From contig CAYGRE010000025.1 of NCBI GenBank assembly GCA_964352215.1, positions 1 through 64,000 of the forward strand: a stretch of DNA of 64,000 bases, given 5' to 3'. Every line of letters begins with the position of its first letter. Position 1 is the stretch's first letter. Origin of the DNA: CAWUKT01 sp964352215. Lineage in GTDB: Bacteria > Bacteroidota > Bacteroidia > J057 > JADKCL01. The position numbers and the translations under genes were made by a program. Shown here one piece after another: positions 33,909 through 44,529 of this stretch. A model generated the notes under the pieces. The model saw only the letters and a program-made list of their open reading frames with translations. It was not told where the DNA came from and did no database searches.

Positions 33909-36224
33909 ATGGAAACGCCGAAAAGAATCCGTACGTACTTTTTAAAACTCCTCATCCTGTTTGCCGGGGTGGCGTTGGCTCAGTCCGCAGAGGCGCAGAT
34001 ACCGGCCAACTACTGTTTCGGCGGGACAAAGATTGGGGACATTACACCTACCATTCCGTGGCAGGTGTGGCCTTGTGTAAGAGGCGGAGAATATTTGGAA
34101 TTCAATGCTGTTGCAGGCAATCAATACATATTTACATTCTGTTTTGCCGGTGGAGCTGCTACCTGGGATACGCAATTGAGCATCTCGGACAGTGCTGGCA
34201 ATTTTCCCGCGGGTTACAATCCGGGGACTTCTGACATTGACAGTGTCCGAAACGATGACTTCTGCTACTTGCAATCCTATCTGGTTTTCCCCTGCCGAGT
34301 CAGCGGAACTTATAGGATACTTACCAGCTTCTATGACGGTATTCTTGGTCCCTGCCAGACTTCAAATCAGTGTGGAGCCCTGGCATATAAAGTTGAGCCT
34401 CCCAGGGGAGGAGTTGGAGACAATTGTGCCAACCCTCACGTAATCCCCTCATTGCCCTTTACTGCTGGTGGATTGACCACCAGAGACTTCGCCAATGATT
34501 ACAACCAAACTCATGCGTGTAATTCGACCTATATGAATGGGCTGGATTACGTATTTTCTTACAATGGAACCGCAGGAGAGTGTATTTCTATCTTTACCCA
34601 GAACACCTTTACCTACTCCGGGCTTTTCCTTTTAGACGGTTGTCCTGATGATCTTTCCACCAATTGTGTCGCATTTACGGAAGCAGGATCTGGAAATCCC
34701 TTTCTGAGCAACATCACCCTTGATTCTACAAAGACATATTATATCGTTATATCCAGTATTTCCGGGTTGCCCTATATGCCCTTCGATATCAATGTCACCA
34801 ATTGTGTCGCGGTAGGAATAGGCAATACCTGTGCGAATCCATTTCCGATACCGGGTCTGCCATACAGTCAACAAGGCTTTACAACCTGCGGATTTGGAGA
34901 CGACTACGACAATACGAACTCTTGCCCCAGCCCTTATATGAATGGAGAAGACTTTGTCTTCAGGTATACCTCACCGGGAAATGAATGTATTCGCATTGAT
35001 TTGAGGAATACGGACCTGTATACAGGCTTCTTTGTCTATGAAGGTTGCCCCACTACCACCAATTGTGTAGCGGAGCAAACAGAACTGGGCGGAAACCCAC
35101 GATTGAGAAGGATAGACCTGGTCAATGCAGGAGACTATTATATTGTAGTCTCTACCCAACCCAACCCGAATTGTACTCCCTTCGACATAGAAATTTCGCA
35201 ATGTCCCCCAGAGTGCAATTCCAATCCGAATGGTTCAGATCTCTGCTCCCAGGCCACTTTGGTGTCCCTTGGTCCTAATGATACCGTATGTGGCTTTACC
35301 AATGAGTTGTATGGAGCAGATGCCAGTATAGACCTCCTCAATGATTTCTGTGGAACCATTGAAAATAATACATGGTTTACTTTTGTGGCTGATTCCACCA
35401 CCATGACCTTTGTTGCAGAAGCCGGGAACTGCCTTTCGGGATTTGGAATTCAGGCGGAAGTCTTCTTTTCCTCTGATTGCATCAACTTTACTTCTGTCTC
35501 TGATTGCTGGAATCCAATGCTGGCAACTACGGGTATATTCCAGGCAAATAACCTTATCGTTGGCAATTCTTATTATCTGATGCTGGATGGTTATGCCGGA
35601 GACGACTGCGAGTTTTTGCTTTATCGCAGGCAAGGCCCCCTTCCGATTGAGTTTGGACCCTTTACCGCCAACCTGAACGGTTCGGCTGCCACTTTGAATT
35701 GGGAGACTTTCATGGAATCCAATAACCGTGGCTTTGTAATTGAACGTGGACAGCAGGACGGTTTGGGTGAAACCGACCACATCCTCTGGGAAGACATCTC
35801 TTTTGTAAAAGGACTGGGTGACACTGAAGATGGGCATATCTATTCTTACGTTGACGAGATCGCCTTCAACGGCAGGCCCTATTTTTACCGGCTTCGCCAG
35901 TTAGACTACAATGGACAGGCAACCTTTTCAGAGATTCGGTCTGTGAATCCCGAGGGACCAAACGACAGCAGGCTGCTGGCGCTCTACCCGAATCCAGTAA
36001 AGGACTGGGTCAATCTGACCTATTTTTCTCACCACGGCGGAGCCGTCAGCTTCCAACTTGTAGACCTCAAGGGGCAACTTGTGATGGAACAGGCATTTGA
36101 AGAAAATACCCCCGGAGTATATGAACATAGAATCCACCTGAGTCAACTGGCACAGGGGCTGTACCTTTTCAACTTCCAAGTGGGCGCCGAGAGGTTTACC
36201 CGAAAAATCAATATCTCACGATGA
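33909..36224 (+). CDS. T9SS-secreted protein with tandem domains
   Basis: The 771-residue protein has a signal peptide (FAGVALAQSAEAQ), at least two ~125-residue tandem domains (each with CANP..IP.LP, DYxxTxxC..xYMNG.D.VF.Y and YYIVIS), further Cys-rich domains, and a C-terminal type A sorting domain (YPNPVKDWVNL, LVDLKGQLVM, QGLYLFNFQVG). It should be exported by Sec and carried over the outer membrane by the T9SS. Repeats resemble pre-peptidase-type beta-sandwiches, so surface adhesion or scaffolding is possible. No protease motif is visible. ATG 33909 is preferred over an upstream in-frame start at 33900. Confidence 0.8.
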   Translation: METPKRIRTYFLKLLILFAGVALAQSAEAQIPANYCFGGTKIGDITPTIPWQVWPCVRGGEYLEFNAVAGNQYIFTFCFAGGAATWDTQLSISDSAGNFPAGYNPGTSDIDSVRNDDFCYLQSYLVFPCRVSGTYRILTSFYDGILGPCQTSNQCGALAYKVEPPRGGVGDNCANPHVIPSLPFTAGGLTTRDFANDYNQTHACNSTYMNGLDYVFSYNGTAGECISIFTQNTFTYSGLFLLDGCPDDLSTNCVAFTEAGSGNPFLSNITLDSTKTYYIVISSISGLPYMPFDINVTNCVAVGIGNTCANPFPIPGLPYSQQGFTTCGFGDDYDNTNSCPSPYMNGEDFVFRYTSPGNECIRIDLRNTDLYTGFFVYEGCPTTTNCVAEQTELGGNPRLRRIDLVNAGDYYIVVSTQPNPNCTPFDIEISQCPPECNSNPNGSDLCSQATLVSLGPNDTVCGFTNELYGADASIDLLNDFCGTIENNTWFTFVADSTTMTFVAEAGNCLSGFGIQAEVFFSSDCINFTSVSDCWNPMLATTGIFQANNLIVGNSYYLMLDGYAGDDCEFLLYRRQGPLPIEFGPFTANLNGSAATLNWETFMESNNRGFVIERGQQDGLGETDHILWEDISFVKGLGDTEDGHIYSYVDEIAFNGRPYFYRLRQLDYNGQATFSEIRSVNPEGPNDSRLLALYPNPVKDWVNLTYFSHHGGAVSFQLVDLKGQLVMEQAFEENTPGVYEHRIHLSQLAQGLYLFNFQVGAERFTRKINISR

Positions 36225-36247
36225 TTCTTGCGTACAGATACAGGATT

Positions 36248-36280
36248 TGGCCATCATTTACAGGTGGCCATTTTTCTTTT
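36248..36280 (+). terminator. Terminator after the T9SS protein gene
   Basis: Two TGGCCA arms separated by 11 bases can pair, and the second is followed by TTTTTCTTTT. It sits 24 bases after the stop codon. Confidence 0.55.
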
Positions 36281-36332
36281 AAGGACTTTTGGGAAAGGTT
36301 TTCACCAGATTTCTTACTCCGCATCTTTTAAT

Positions 36333-36340
36333 TAACTTTG
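36333..36340 (+). promoter_or_regulatory. -7 element of the MMPL transporter gene
   Basis: TAACTTTG matches TAnnTTTG and lies 31 bases before the ATG. At the -33 position the sequence is TTTC instead of TTTG. Confidence 0.45.
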
Positions 36341-36371
36341 TGCTCCCTAAAAACTTTGGTACTCCCACAAA

Positions 36372-38921
36372 ATGAGAGGCTGGAAAGTCATAGCGAGTAT
36401 TATCCTCAGGCAAAGAATTCCCATACTGGTTGTGGTAATTCTGGCTACTGCATTTATGTGGTCGGTCCGGGGTACGGAGCGGATGCATGACTTTGGCAAG
36501 ATTGTTCCGCCCTCAGATCCGGATTTTATTGAATACCAGGAGTTCCGTGCAGAGTTTGGCGCGGATGGCAATGGAATGGTGATTGGTTTTGAGGGGGATA
36601 TTTTCAACCTGAAATTCTTCAATGAAATCTTCGACCTGACAGAAGCGCTGAAGAAGGTGGATGGGGTTACGTCTGTATTGTCAATTGCCAATGCTTCCCG
36701 GATCGTTGCGGATTATGAGACCGAGAGCTTTCAAATGCAACGGGTTGCGGAAAGGCCGGCCGCCAATGAGGCGGAAATGGACTCATTGAGAAAAATCTTA
36801 ACAGCCCTCCCTTTTTATGAGGGCTTACTTGTTAATAAAGACAAGACTGTCACCTTGTTGCTGGTCACGATTGACAACAAGCGGCTGGACACATCTGAGA
36901 AAACGGCAATTGTAGGGGACATCTCCAAGGCAACTTTGGCTGCACAGGAGAAGATCGGGGTGGAGGCTCACCTTTCCGGCTTGCCCTATATCCGGACCTT
37001 TGTCAATCGGTTTATTCTGGAGGAGATGATTCTGTTCCTGGGCCTGGCAGTGCTGGTCATGGGGATTGCATTGTTCTTTACTTTCAGGTCATTTTCTGCG
37101 GTCATATTTCCAATGCTGGTCATTGGGATCGTCATTGTCTGGTCGGTGGGCATGATGGGTTTGCTAGGGTACAAGATTACCATTTTGACAGGCATTCTCC
37201 CCGCTCTGGTCGCGGTGATTGGGGTCCCGAACTCCATCTATTTGTTGACCAAATACCACTTTGAGTTCAAGCGGACCGGCAATAAAATGCGGGCCCTGGT
37301 AAATGTTATTCAGAAGATCGGGATCGTTACGGTAATGACCAATGCTACCACCGCGGTAGGTTTTGGGGTGCTGTACTTTACCCGAATACAGATGTTGAAG
37401 GAGTTTGGCATCCTGGCCGGCTTGAGTGTGGTGGTAACCTTCTTCATCTCTCTCCTGCTGATCCCGATTATTTTCAGCTTTTTGCCGCCCCCCTCTTCGC
37501 GTCATGTGAAGCATACCGAGCGGAAGTTGTTGAGGGGAGCCATTAAGTTCCTCGATTCTACGGTGCAGAAGCGTCGGTGGGCAGTCTATGGGATCAGTGT
37601 CCTTTTGGCGGGGGTAGCCGTATTGGGTATGACCCAATTGGAGCCACGGGCCCGGGTCGTAGATGACCTTCCCAACGACGAAAAAGTAATCTCTGATCTG
37701 AGATTCTTTGAAAAGGAATTTGGCGGAGTGATGCCCTTTGAAATCGTGATCAACACCCACCGAAAGCAAGGCATTACCAGAAGATCAACCCTCAAGCGCC
37801 TCGATGAATTCCAGGCCATTATGGCTGGGTTTCCGGAAATTTCCCGGGCCATCTCTATCCTTGACCTGGTCAAATTCGGGAGGCAGGCATTTTTGAGCAA
37901 CGTGCCGGAAGAGTATCAGTTGCCAAGCTCAGAAGAATATCTGGCCATCCAGACCTTTACCAAGAACAGCAAGATGGATTCTCTCTTCAGTGAGGCGACC
38001 ATTTTTGATACGGCCTTTTCCAAAGTCAGGATCAAAGCCAGCGTACAGGATGTTGGTGCCAAGCGGCTGAGTCCCATCATTGATTCGTTGCAGCAGGACC
38101 TGATAGACATCTTCGTCGTCAACCAGAAGCCGGATCGCCTCAAAGAGGGAGAAAAGTACAAGATATGGGAAGGGAAAGACTCATTTCAAATTAAGTACGG
38201 AAGTGAGGTATATCTACCCGGAGACATCTTTACCGCCGGTGATACTTCCCTTAAATATGAAGTCCTTCAGGGTGAGGGTAAAATCGATTTCGCGGACAAA
38301 GTGATTATCACCGGAACCACTAAGATATTTATTAAGAGCAATGATTACCTGATCCGTAACCTGTTCCAGAGCTTGATGATCGCTTTCCTGGTGATTGCGG
38401 TCCTGATGGCATTGCTGTTTGGCTCTCTGAAAATGGTGATCATCGCCCTGATACCCAACTTCCTGCCTTTGGTTTTGACCGCGGGAATCATGGGTATGCT
38501 GAATATACCGATCAAACCATCTACTGCCTTGATCTTTTCGGTTGCTTTTGGAATCGCAGTAGACGATACGATACACTATCTGGCCCGTTATCGCCTGGCC
38601 CGTAAGACAGGAGATGGTGTGGCAAAAGCCGTTTCCAATTCCTTCCAGGATACCGGGGTCAGTATGATCTACACGTCGATCATTTTGTTCTTCGGATTTG
38701 TTATTTTTGCCTTCTCGTCTTACGGAGGAACGGTGGCCCTTGGGCAATTGACCTCCCTAACCTTATTGATCGCTCTCTTTACCAATCTATTGCTTCTTCC
38801 CTCCCTGTTGATTTCACTCAACAAAGACGAGGAGCAGTTTGCAGATGGCTGGATCGATTACGAGGAGGAGCAGGACGAAGTGGAAATGATACAAGACTTC
38901 ATGAAAGGAGATGATGGATAA
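36372..38921 (+). CDS. MMPL/RND-family exporter
   Basis: This 849-residue inner-membrane protein has the duplicated RND layout: one helix near the N-terminus, a periplasmic loop, five or six helices around residues 215-370, then a second half with the same order (helices from about residue 670 to 820). The Patched/MMPL subgroup is indicated by the sterol-sensing-like segments (for example FGIAVDDTIHYLARY). Such pumps export lipids, hopanoids or drugs using proton flow. No membrane-fusion protein or outer-membrane channel is adjacent. Its end overlaps the ileS start by 11 bases. Confidence 0.88.
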   Translation: MRGWKVIASIILRQRIPILVVVILATAFMWSVRGTERMHDFGKIVPPSDPDFIEYQEFRAEFGADGNGMVIGFEGDIFNLKFFNEIFDLTEALKKVDGVTSVLSIANASRIVADYETESFQMQRVAERPAANEAEMDSLRKILTALPFYEGLLVNKDKTVTLLLVTIDNKRLDTSEKTAIVGDISKATLAAQEKIGVEAHLSGLPYIRTFVNRFILEEMILFLGLAVLVMGIALFFTFRSFSAVIFPMLVIGIVIVWSVGMMGLLGYKITILTGILPALVAVIGVPNSIYLLTKYHFEFKRTGNKMRALVNVIQKIGIVTVMTNATTAVGFGVLYFTRIQMLKEFGILAGLSVVVTFFISLLLIPIIFSFLPPPSSRHVKHTERKLLRGAIKFLDSTVQKRRWAVYGISVLLAGVAVLGMTQLEPRARVVDDLPNDEKVISDLRFFEKEFGGVMPFEIVINTHRKQGITRRSTLKRLDEFQAIMAGFPEISRAISILDLVKFGRQAFLSNVPEEYQLPSSEEYLAIQTFTKNSKMDSLFSEATIFDTAFSKVRIKASVQDVGAKRLSPIIDSLQQDLIDIFVVNQKPDRLKEGEKYKIWEGKDSFQIKYGSEVYLPGDIFTAGDTSLKYEVLQGEGKIDFADKVIITGTTKIFIKSNDYLIRNLFQSLMIAFLVIAVLMALLFGSLKMVIIALIPNFLPLVLTAGIMGMLNIPIKPSTALIFSVAFGIAVDDTIHYLARYRLARKTGDGVAKAVSNSFQDTGVSMIYTSIILFFGFVIFAFSSYGGTVALGQLTSLTLLIALFTNLLLLPSLLISLNKDEEQFADGWIDYEEEQDEVEMIQDFMKGDDG

Positions 38922-41900
38922 TACCACAAAAAAATCAACGAAAGCTTATCCGGAAGATAGGCTCGTGTCCTTACCAGACCTGGATCAAGAAGTTCTGAAG
39001 TGGTGGAAAGAGAACGACATTTTTAAAAAGAGCATTGAGATGCGGGAAGGAAGCCCGCAATTTGTTTTTTTTGAAGGTCCCCCTTCCGCCAACGGTATGC
39101 CTGGCATTCACCACGTAATTGCGCGTACCATCAAAGATATGTATTGCCGATACAAGACCCTCAAGGGTTTTCAGGTCAAGCGCAAGGCAGGATGGGATAC
39201 CCACGGCCTTCCGGTAGAGCTGAAGGTGGAAAAGGAGCTGGGCATCAGCAAGATCGATATTGGGAAGAAGATTTCCATTGAAGAATACAACAAGGCATGC
39301 CGGGAAGCGGTCATGCGGTTCAAAGATGAGTGGAACCAGCTGACTGAGGAGATGGGCTACTGGGTGGATTTGGAACATCCTTATATCACCTTCAGCAACG
39401 ACTACATAGAATCCTGTTGGGCATTGCTGAAGCAACTCCACAGCAAGGACCTTTTGTACAAAGGCTATTCTATCCAGCCATATTCTCCTGCGGCTGGTAC
39501 CGGCCTGAGTTCCCATGAGCTCAACCAGCCCGGTTGCTACCGGGATGTGACCGACAATACGGTGACCGCTCAGTTCAAGGCCATCCGGAATGCCGCTTCA
39601 GAGGCCTTGTTTGCCGCTGCAGCCCATCAGGTCTATTTCCTGGCCTGGACCACGACTCCCTGGACCCTCCCCTCCAATACCGCGCTCGGTGTAGGCAAGG
39701 GAATCCGTTACGCGCTGGTAGACACAGAAAATCCTTATACCGGTGAAGCTGCTTCGGTCGTGATGGCCATGGATCTCGTCACCCAAATCATGGGGGTCAA
39801 AGGCAAATTTGACGCAGCGGTCGGCGCAGAAGGAAAAGGAAAGATCGGAGGGAAAGAACTTCCCTTTAAGATCGTGGCTCAATTCAAGGGTTCTGACCTT
39901 GCCGGGATCAACTACGAGCAATTGTTGCCCTATGTCGCTCCACAAGGCGATGCTTTCCGGGTCGTGATTGGTGATTTTATCACCACGTCGGATGGTACGG
40001 GTATCGTTCACCTCGCCCCGACTTTCGGTGCCGATGACTTCAGGGTCGCCAAGCAAAATGGAATCTCTGCGGTGCAGGTAAGCTTGGAAGACGGGTCTTT
40101 GGGACCGCTGGTGGACAAGGAAGGGAAGTTTGTGCAGGAAATCCAGGATGAGCGGTTTGGATTTGGTGGGGAGGCAGTCAAACGGGAATACCTGAATGAA
40201 GAGGAAATCCAGGCGGCCTACGAATTGCAAAATGAGCAATTGAAAGACATCATCCCGAATCTGAAGGGTTACCTGAGTGTTGACGAACGGATCGCCTTGA
40301 AACTCAAGCTGGAGAGCCTGGCTTTCAAGATTGAAAAATACGAGCACAGCTATCCCCATTGCTGGCGGACAGACAAGCCCGTATTGTACTATCCGCTCGA
40401 TAACTGGTTTATCAGAACGACTGCGGTCAAAGACCGGATGGTTGAATTGAATAAGACCATCAATTGGAAGCCTGCCGCAACCGGAGAAGGTCGCTTTGGC
40501 AACTGGTTGGAAAATATGGTCGACTGGAACCTGAGTCGGTCCCGCTACTGGGGAACCCCACTTCCGGTTTGGCGTACCGAGGATGGCAGTCAAGAAAAGT
40601 GCATCGGTTCTATTGCAGAATTGAGGTCAGAAGCGGAAAAAGCAGTGGCTGCTGGCTTGATGGACAAAGCCACCTGGACCCGGTTTGAGGAGGCTGATGA
40701 CCTGCACCGCCCCTACGTGGATGAGCTGGTTCTGGTCAGCGATGACGGCCAACCCATGAACCGCGAGACTGACTTGATTGATGTCTGGTTTGATTCAGGA
40801 GCCATGCCTTATGCCCAATGGCACTACCCATTGGAGAACGAAGACATTTTCAAGGCAAGTTTCCCCGCGGATTTCATCGCGGAAGGTGTTGACCAAACGC
40901 GTGGTTGGTTCTATACCCTTCATGCCTTGGGCGTGATGCTTCACGACAGCGTAGCCTATAAGAATGTGGTTTCCAACGGATTTGTCCTGGATGAAAAGGG
41001 CCGTAAAATGTCCAAGAGCCTTGGCAATGTGATCTCTCCAGCCGAAATCCTCCCTGTCTACGGTGCGGATGCTGCACGCTGGTACATGGTCGGGAACGCC
41101 GCACCCTGGGAAAATCTGAAATTCGGAAAGAAGTTCCTGGAAGAATCCAAGCGGGTATTTTTCGGAACCCTCTTCAATACCTACTTCTTTTTTGCCCAAT
41201 ACGCCAATATTGACGGATTTGATTATTCGGGAACCCGTATCCCCATGCAGGACCGGTCTGAACTGGACCGCTGGATCATTTCCCGCCTGAATCAACTCAT
41301 CAAAGAGGTGGACGGGTTCATGGGAGACTATGAACCCCACCGCGCCATCAAGGCGATGGAATCTTTCCTGGACCAATTGTCCAACTGGTATGTGCGCCTC
41401 AGCCGCCGCGTTTTCTGGAAATCAGAAATGGGGCAGGAGAAGGAAGCCGCTTTCCAGACCCTTTACGAATGCCTGCTCACCATCTCCAAACTGATGAGTC
41501 CGGTGGCACCCTTTTACAGTGAAAAACTCTACCGCGACCTCAATGAGGTTTGTGGTTTGGATCATGCCGAATCAGTTCACCTGTCTGACTTTCCGAAAGT
41601 CAAGGCAGCAGAGATTGATGAAGCTTTGGAATACCGGATGGAACTGGCCCAGGCAGCCACCTCTCTGGTGCACTCTATCCGCAAGAATGAGCGCATCAAG
41701 GTGCGCCAGCCCCTGCAGAAAGTCCTGATTCCCGTACTCAACGAGGAAATGCGGACTTCTTTGCGGGAAATGGAGCAGGTGATCCTCCGCGAGGTGAATG
41801 CCAAAGAAATGGAACTTGTTTCCGCAGACGAGGATACTACGATTGTGAAGAAGGCGAAGCCTAACTTCAAGGCGCTGGGACCAAAGCTGGGGAAAAACGT

Positions 41901-42363
41901 AAAAGCAGCAGCCGGAGTGATAGGAGCATTTACCAATCATGAGATCGGCATACTGGAGGCAGCAGGTGAGATCGAAGTGGAAATTGCCGGTGCCCCAATT
42001 ACGCTTACCCTTTCAGAAGTTGAGATAAGAACCGAGGACGTTCCGGGATGGAAAGTTGCTTCCAATGCGACTTTGACCGTCGCTTTGGATGTGACGATCA
42101 CCGATACCCTCAAGCGGGAAGGTCTGGCCCGGGACATGGTCAACCGGATTCAAAACCTCCGGAAGGATCTGGATTTTGATGTGATGGACCGCATCCACAT
42201 CGAGATCGAAGCCGATGAAAGTTGGCATGCCGCCATCCAAGCGCACAGTGACTTCATTTGCAAGGAAACTCTGGGCCTTGATCTGAAAACCGTTGAGAAC
42301 CTCAGCGCAGGACAAACGATAGACATTGACGGAGTGGAAGGCAAAATCCACATTTACCGGTAA
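38911..42363 (+). CDS. ileS: Isoleucyl-tRNA synthetase
   Basis: IleRS attaches isoleucine to tRNA-Ile. The HIGH-type motif is GIHH at residues 65-68 in GPPSANGMPGIHH, and KMSKS is at residues 699-703. An editing (CP1) domain lies between them, marked by LAWTTTPWTLPSNTA and DGTGIVHLAPTFGADD. At 1150 residues it is the long, eukaryote-like type used by Bacteroidota, a type known in other bacteria to be less sensitive to mupirocin. The start overlaps the upstream transporter stop; a second ATG at 38914 is equally possible. Confidence 0.96.
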   Translation: MMDNTTKKSTKAYPEDRLVSLPDLDQEVLKWWKENDIFKKSIEMREGSPQFVFFEGPPSANGMPGIHHVIARTIKDMYCRYKTLKGFQVKRKAGWDTHGLPVELKVEKELGISKIDIGKKISIEEYNKACREAVMRFKDEWNQLTEEMGYWVDLEHPYITFSNDYIESCWALLKQLHSKDLLYKGYSIQPYSPAAGTGLSSHELNQPGCYRDVTDNTVTAQFKAIRNAASEALFAAAAHQVYFLAWTTTPWTLPSNTALGVGKGIRYALVDTENPYTGEAASVVMAMDLVTQIMGVKGKFDAAVGAEGKGKIGGKELPFKIVAQFKGSDLAGINYEQLLPYVAPQGDAFRVVIGDFITTSDGTGIVHLAPTFGADDFRVAKQNGISAVQVSLEDGSLGPLVDKEGKFVQEIQDERFGFGGEAVKREYLNEEEIQAAYELQNEQLKDIIPNLKGYLSVDERIALKLKLESLAFKIEKYEHSYPHCWRTDKPVLYYPLDNWFIRTTAVKDRMVELNKTINWKPAATGEGRFGNWLENMVDWNLSRSRYWGTPLPVWRTEDGSQEKCIGSIAELRSEAEKAVAAGLMDKATWTRFEEADDLHRPYVDELVLVSDDGQPMNRETDLIDVWFDSGAMPYAQWHYPLENEDIFKASFPADFIAEGVDQTRGWFYTLHALGVMLHDSVAYKNVVSNGFVLDEKGRKMSKSLGNVISPAEILPVYGADAARWYMVGNAAPWENLKFGKKFLEESKRVFFGTLFNTYFFFAQYANIDGFDYSGTRIPMQDRSELDRWIISRLNQLIKEVDGFMGDYEPHRAIKAMESFLDQLSNWYVRLSRRVFWKSEMGQEKEAAFQTLYECLLTISKLMSPVAPFYSEKLYRDLNEVCGLDHAESVHLSDFPKVKAAEIDEALEYRMELAQAATSLVHSIRKNERIKVRQPLQKVLIPVLNEEMRTSLREMEQVILREVNAKEMELVSADEDTTIVKKAKPNFKALGPKLGKNVKAAAGVIGAFTNHEIGILEAAGEIEVEIAGAPITLTLSEVEIRTEDVPGWKVASNATLTVALDVTITDTLKREGLARDMVNRIQNLRKDLDFDVMDRIHIEIEADESWHAAIQAHSDFICKETLGLDLKTVENLSAGQTIDIDGVEGKIHIYR

Positions 42364-42398
42364 CCAATTTATAAAAGCGGGCATGTAACCCCCAATTG

Positions 42399-43088
42399 AT
42401 GCAGGAAGACCTCAGCTCACCAACCGGATCTATCCGAAAGGTTCTGAAGGATTACAAATTCTTCTGGTATGCTTTTGGTGTGGTTTTGGTGGACCAACTG
42501 GTCAAGTTGATCGTCAAGTTTACCATGCAGCCGGGGCAAGATGTTCCTGTGGTCGGAGATGCCTTCCGAATAAATTTTATCGAGAACAGGGGGGCTGCCT
42601 TCGGCCTGACTATCGCCGACCTTTTCAATAAAGTCGGAGTGGAAATGACCGAAGAGACGGCCAAACTACTATTGACCATTTTTTCAATCGGGGCAGTAAT
42701 GGTGATCGCCTACCTGCTGTCCCAGGTTCGGAACCACCGTTCAGCTCTGCCCTATTTTCTCGCCCTGATCCTGGGAGGCGCACTGGGAAATATCATCGAT
42801 CGCGTTTTTTACGGGGTCTGGTTCTCAGGTATGAATTGGTACGAAGGAGGGCTTTTTGAAGGGAGGGTGGTCGATATGTTCTACCTCGATTTCTACCAGG
42901 GAGAGTTTCTGGGGATCGATATGAACCTGTTGCCCGTATTTAACCTGGCCGATCTGGCGATTTCGATTGGTATTGTGGCCGTGATCCTGTTCCAGCGGCG
43001 CTTTATGAGAATACACCAGGAGCGGGGCCAGGAATTGGAGAATCAGCAGCCTGAGGAGGGTGCATCCGAAGCATCGGAAGTTACCTGA
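42399..43088 (+). CDS. lspA: Lipoprotein signal peptidase (signal peptidase II)
   Basis: LspA removes signal peptides from lipid-modified prolipoproteins in the inner membrane. The 229-residue chain has four hydrophobic segments and the conserved motifs FIENRGAAFGL, GNIIDR (first catalytic Asp) and FNLADLAI (second catalytic Asp). It is longer than the proteobacterial enzyme because of an insert around VDMFYLDFYQGEFLGIDMN and an acidic tail, as usual in Bacteroidota. It follows ileS by 35 bases, a widespread pairing. The many lipoproteins of this window depend on it. Confidence 0.94.
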   Translation: MQEDLSSPTGSIRKVLKDYKFFWYAFGVVLVDQLVKLIVKFTMQPGQDVPVVGDAFRINFIENRGAAFGLTIADLFNKVGVEMTEETAKLLLTIFSIGAVMVIAYLLSQVRNHRSALPYFLALILGGALGNIIDRVFYGVWFSGMNWYEGGLFEGRVVDMFYLDFYQGEFLGIDMNLLPVFNLADLAISIGIVAVILFQRRFMRIHQERGQELENQQPEEGASEASEVT

Positions 43089-43203
43089 TCTAAACAAGGC
43101 TGTTCCTGGCTTGTTATAATTGAAATTATACCCCTTACGGGTTCTTTTATAGGAAATCTTTCCTAACTTTATTTCCTGAAACAAGGCAAAAAGAGCTTAT
43201 CAG

Positions 43204-44496
43204 ATGCAGAACTGGCGAGAATACAATAAAGTCCTTCTTCCGGACATCGAGAACTACAACCAGATCGATGTTTACATGAAACATGGGGGCTATGGCGCCC
43301 TCAAGGAAGTGGTAACCACCGACAAGTGGGATCAAAAGAAAGTCATCGATGAAGTTAAGGCAGCCAATATCCGCGGTCGCGGTGGTGCGGGCTTTAACGC
43401 TGGGTTGAAATGGTCTTTCATGCCCCCCAAGCAGGAGGGCGTGCCCCGCTACCTGGCTTGCAACGGTGACGAATCAGAACCGGGTACCTTCAAGGACCGC
43501 CGGCTCTACGAATTCAATCCCCATCAGTTCATTGAGGGTGCATTGATCGCCTGCTACGCCATGGACATGGAGGCAGCTTATGTCTACATTCGTGGCGAGT
43601 ACATTGATTGGATCGATATCATGCAAGATGCAGTTGACCAGGCTTATGCCAAAGGTGCAGCTGGTAAGAATATCTTTGGCTCAAATTTCAATTGTGATGT
43701 AATTGTACACACGGGTGCTGGCGCTTATATCTGCGGTGAAGAAACCTCACTGATGGAATCATTGGAAGGTAACCGTGCTTATCCGCGTTCCAAGCCACCA
43801 TTTCCTGCTCAGAAAGGGTTGTGGGGCAAGCCAACCACCATCAACAATATTGAAACGCTGGCCAACGTACCACTGGTGATCAAAAATGGTGCAACCTGGT
43901 TCAACACCCAGGGAGCGCAGAATCACCCCGGACCACTTCTTTATGGAATTTCCGGTCATGTCAATCGTCCCGGTGTTTACGAATACCCCACAGGCATGCT
44001 CATGAAAGATATGATCTATGAGGTTGCAGGTGGTATGCGCAATGGTAAAAAGCTCAAGGCAGTCAGCCCCGGTGGTTCTTCTTGTCCATTGGTAACTGCC
44101 GAAGAGGTAATGTCCGGCCTCACTATGGACTCCGATTCACTGCGCAGTGTGGGATCTGTACTTGGTACGGCTGGTATGTGCGTATTGGACGAAGATACCG
44201 ACATGGTGAAGTTCACCCTGCGCATCGCAAAATTCTATGACCACGAGTCATGTGGTCAATGTACTCCTTGTCGTGAGGGAACTGGTTGGTTTGTCAAGAT
44301 TTTGAATCGTTTCCACCAAAATGAAGCGACTAACAAGGACATCGATAAACTACTTGAGCTTTGTGACACCATGGAAGGACGTACGGTATGCGCCTTGGCG
44401 GATGCAACGGCTTGGCCGGTTCGTTCTGCACTTCTGAAGTTCCGTGGCGACTTCGAGGCCAGAATTATTCATAAAGAGGCTGTATCCATGGCCTGA
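43204..44496 (+). CDS. nuoF: NADH-quinone oxidoreductase subunit F
   Basis: NuoF is the NADH-oxidising, FMN-containing subunit of respiratory complex I. It shows the NADH/FMN glycine-rich site RGRGGAGFNAGLKW, the CNGDESEPGTFKDR block, GAGAYICGEETSLMESLEG, and the N3 4Fe-4S cluster ligands Cys350, Cys353, Cys356 and Cys396 (SCGQCTPCREG ... VCALAD). Length (430) is typical. No other nuo subunit gene is within the window; it is followed by sucA after 33 bases, an unusual neighbour. Confidence 0.94.
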   Translation: MQNWREYNKVLLPDIENYNQIDVYMKHGGYGALKEVVTTDKWDQKKVIDEVKAANIRGRGGAGFNAGLKWSFMPPKQEGVPRYLACNGDESEPGTFKDRRLYEFNPHQFIEGALIACYAMDMEAAYVYIRGEYIDWIDIMQDAVDQAYAKGAAGKNIFGSNFNCDVIVHTGAGAYICGEETSLMESLEGNRAYPRSKPPFPAQKGLWGKPTTINNIETLANVPLVIKNGATWFNTQGAQNHPGPLLYGISGHVNRPGVYEYPTGMLMKDMIYEVAGGMRNGKKLKAVSPGGSSCPLVTAEEVMSGLTMDSDSLRSVGSVLGTAGMCVLDEDTDMVKFTLRIAKFYDHESCGQCTPCREGTGWFVKILNRFHQNEATNKDIDKLLELCDTMEGRTVCALADATAWPVRSALLKFRGDFEARIIHKEAVSMA

Positions 44497-44529
44497 CTGC
44501 CACTCGTTTCATGCTGAAAGCAAAACAAA

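Noticed and set aside
39598..40593. Frame of 331 codons on the minus strand
   Set aside because: It is antisense to ileS inside the editing domain and has no independent signals.
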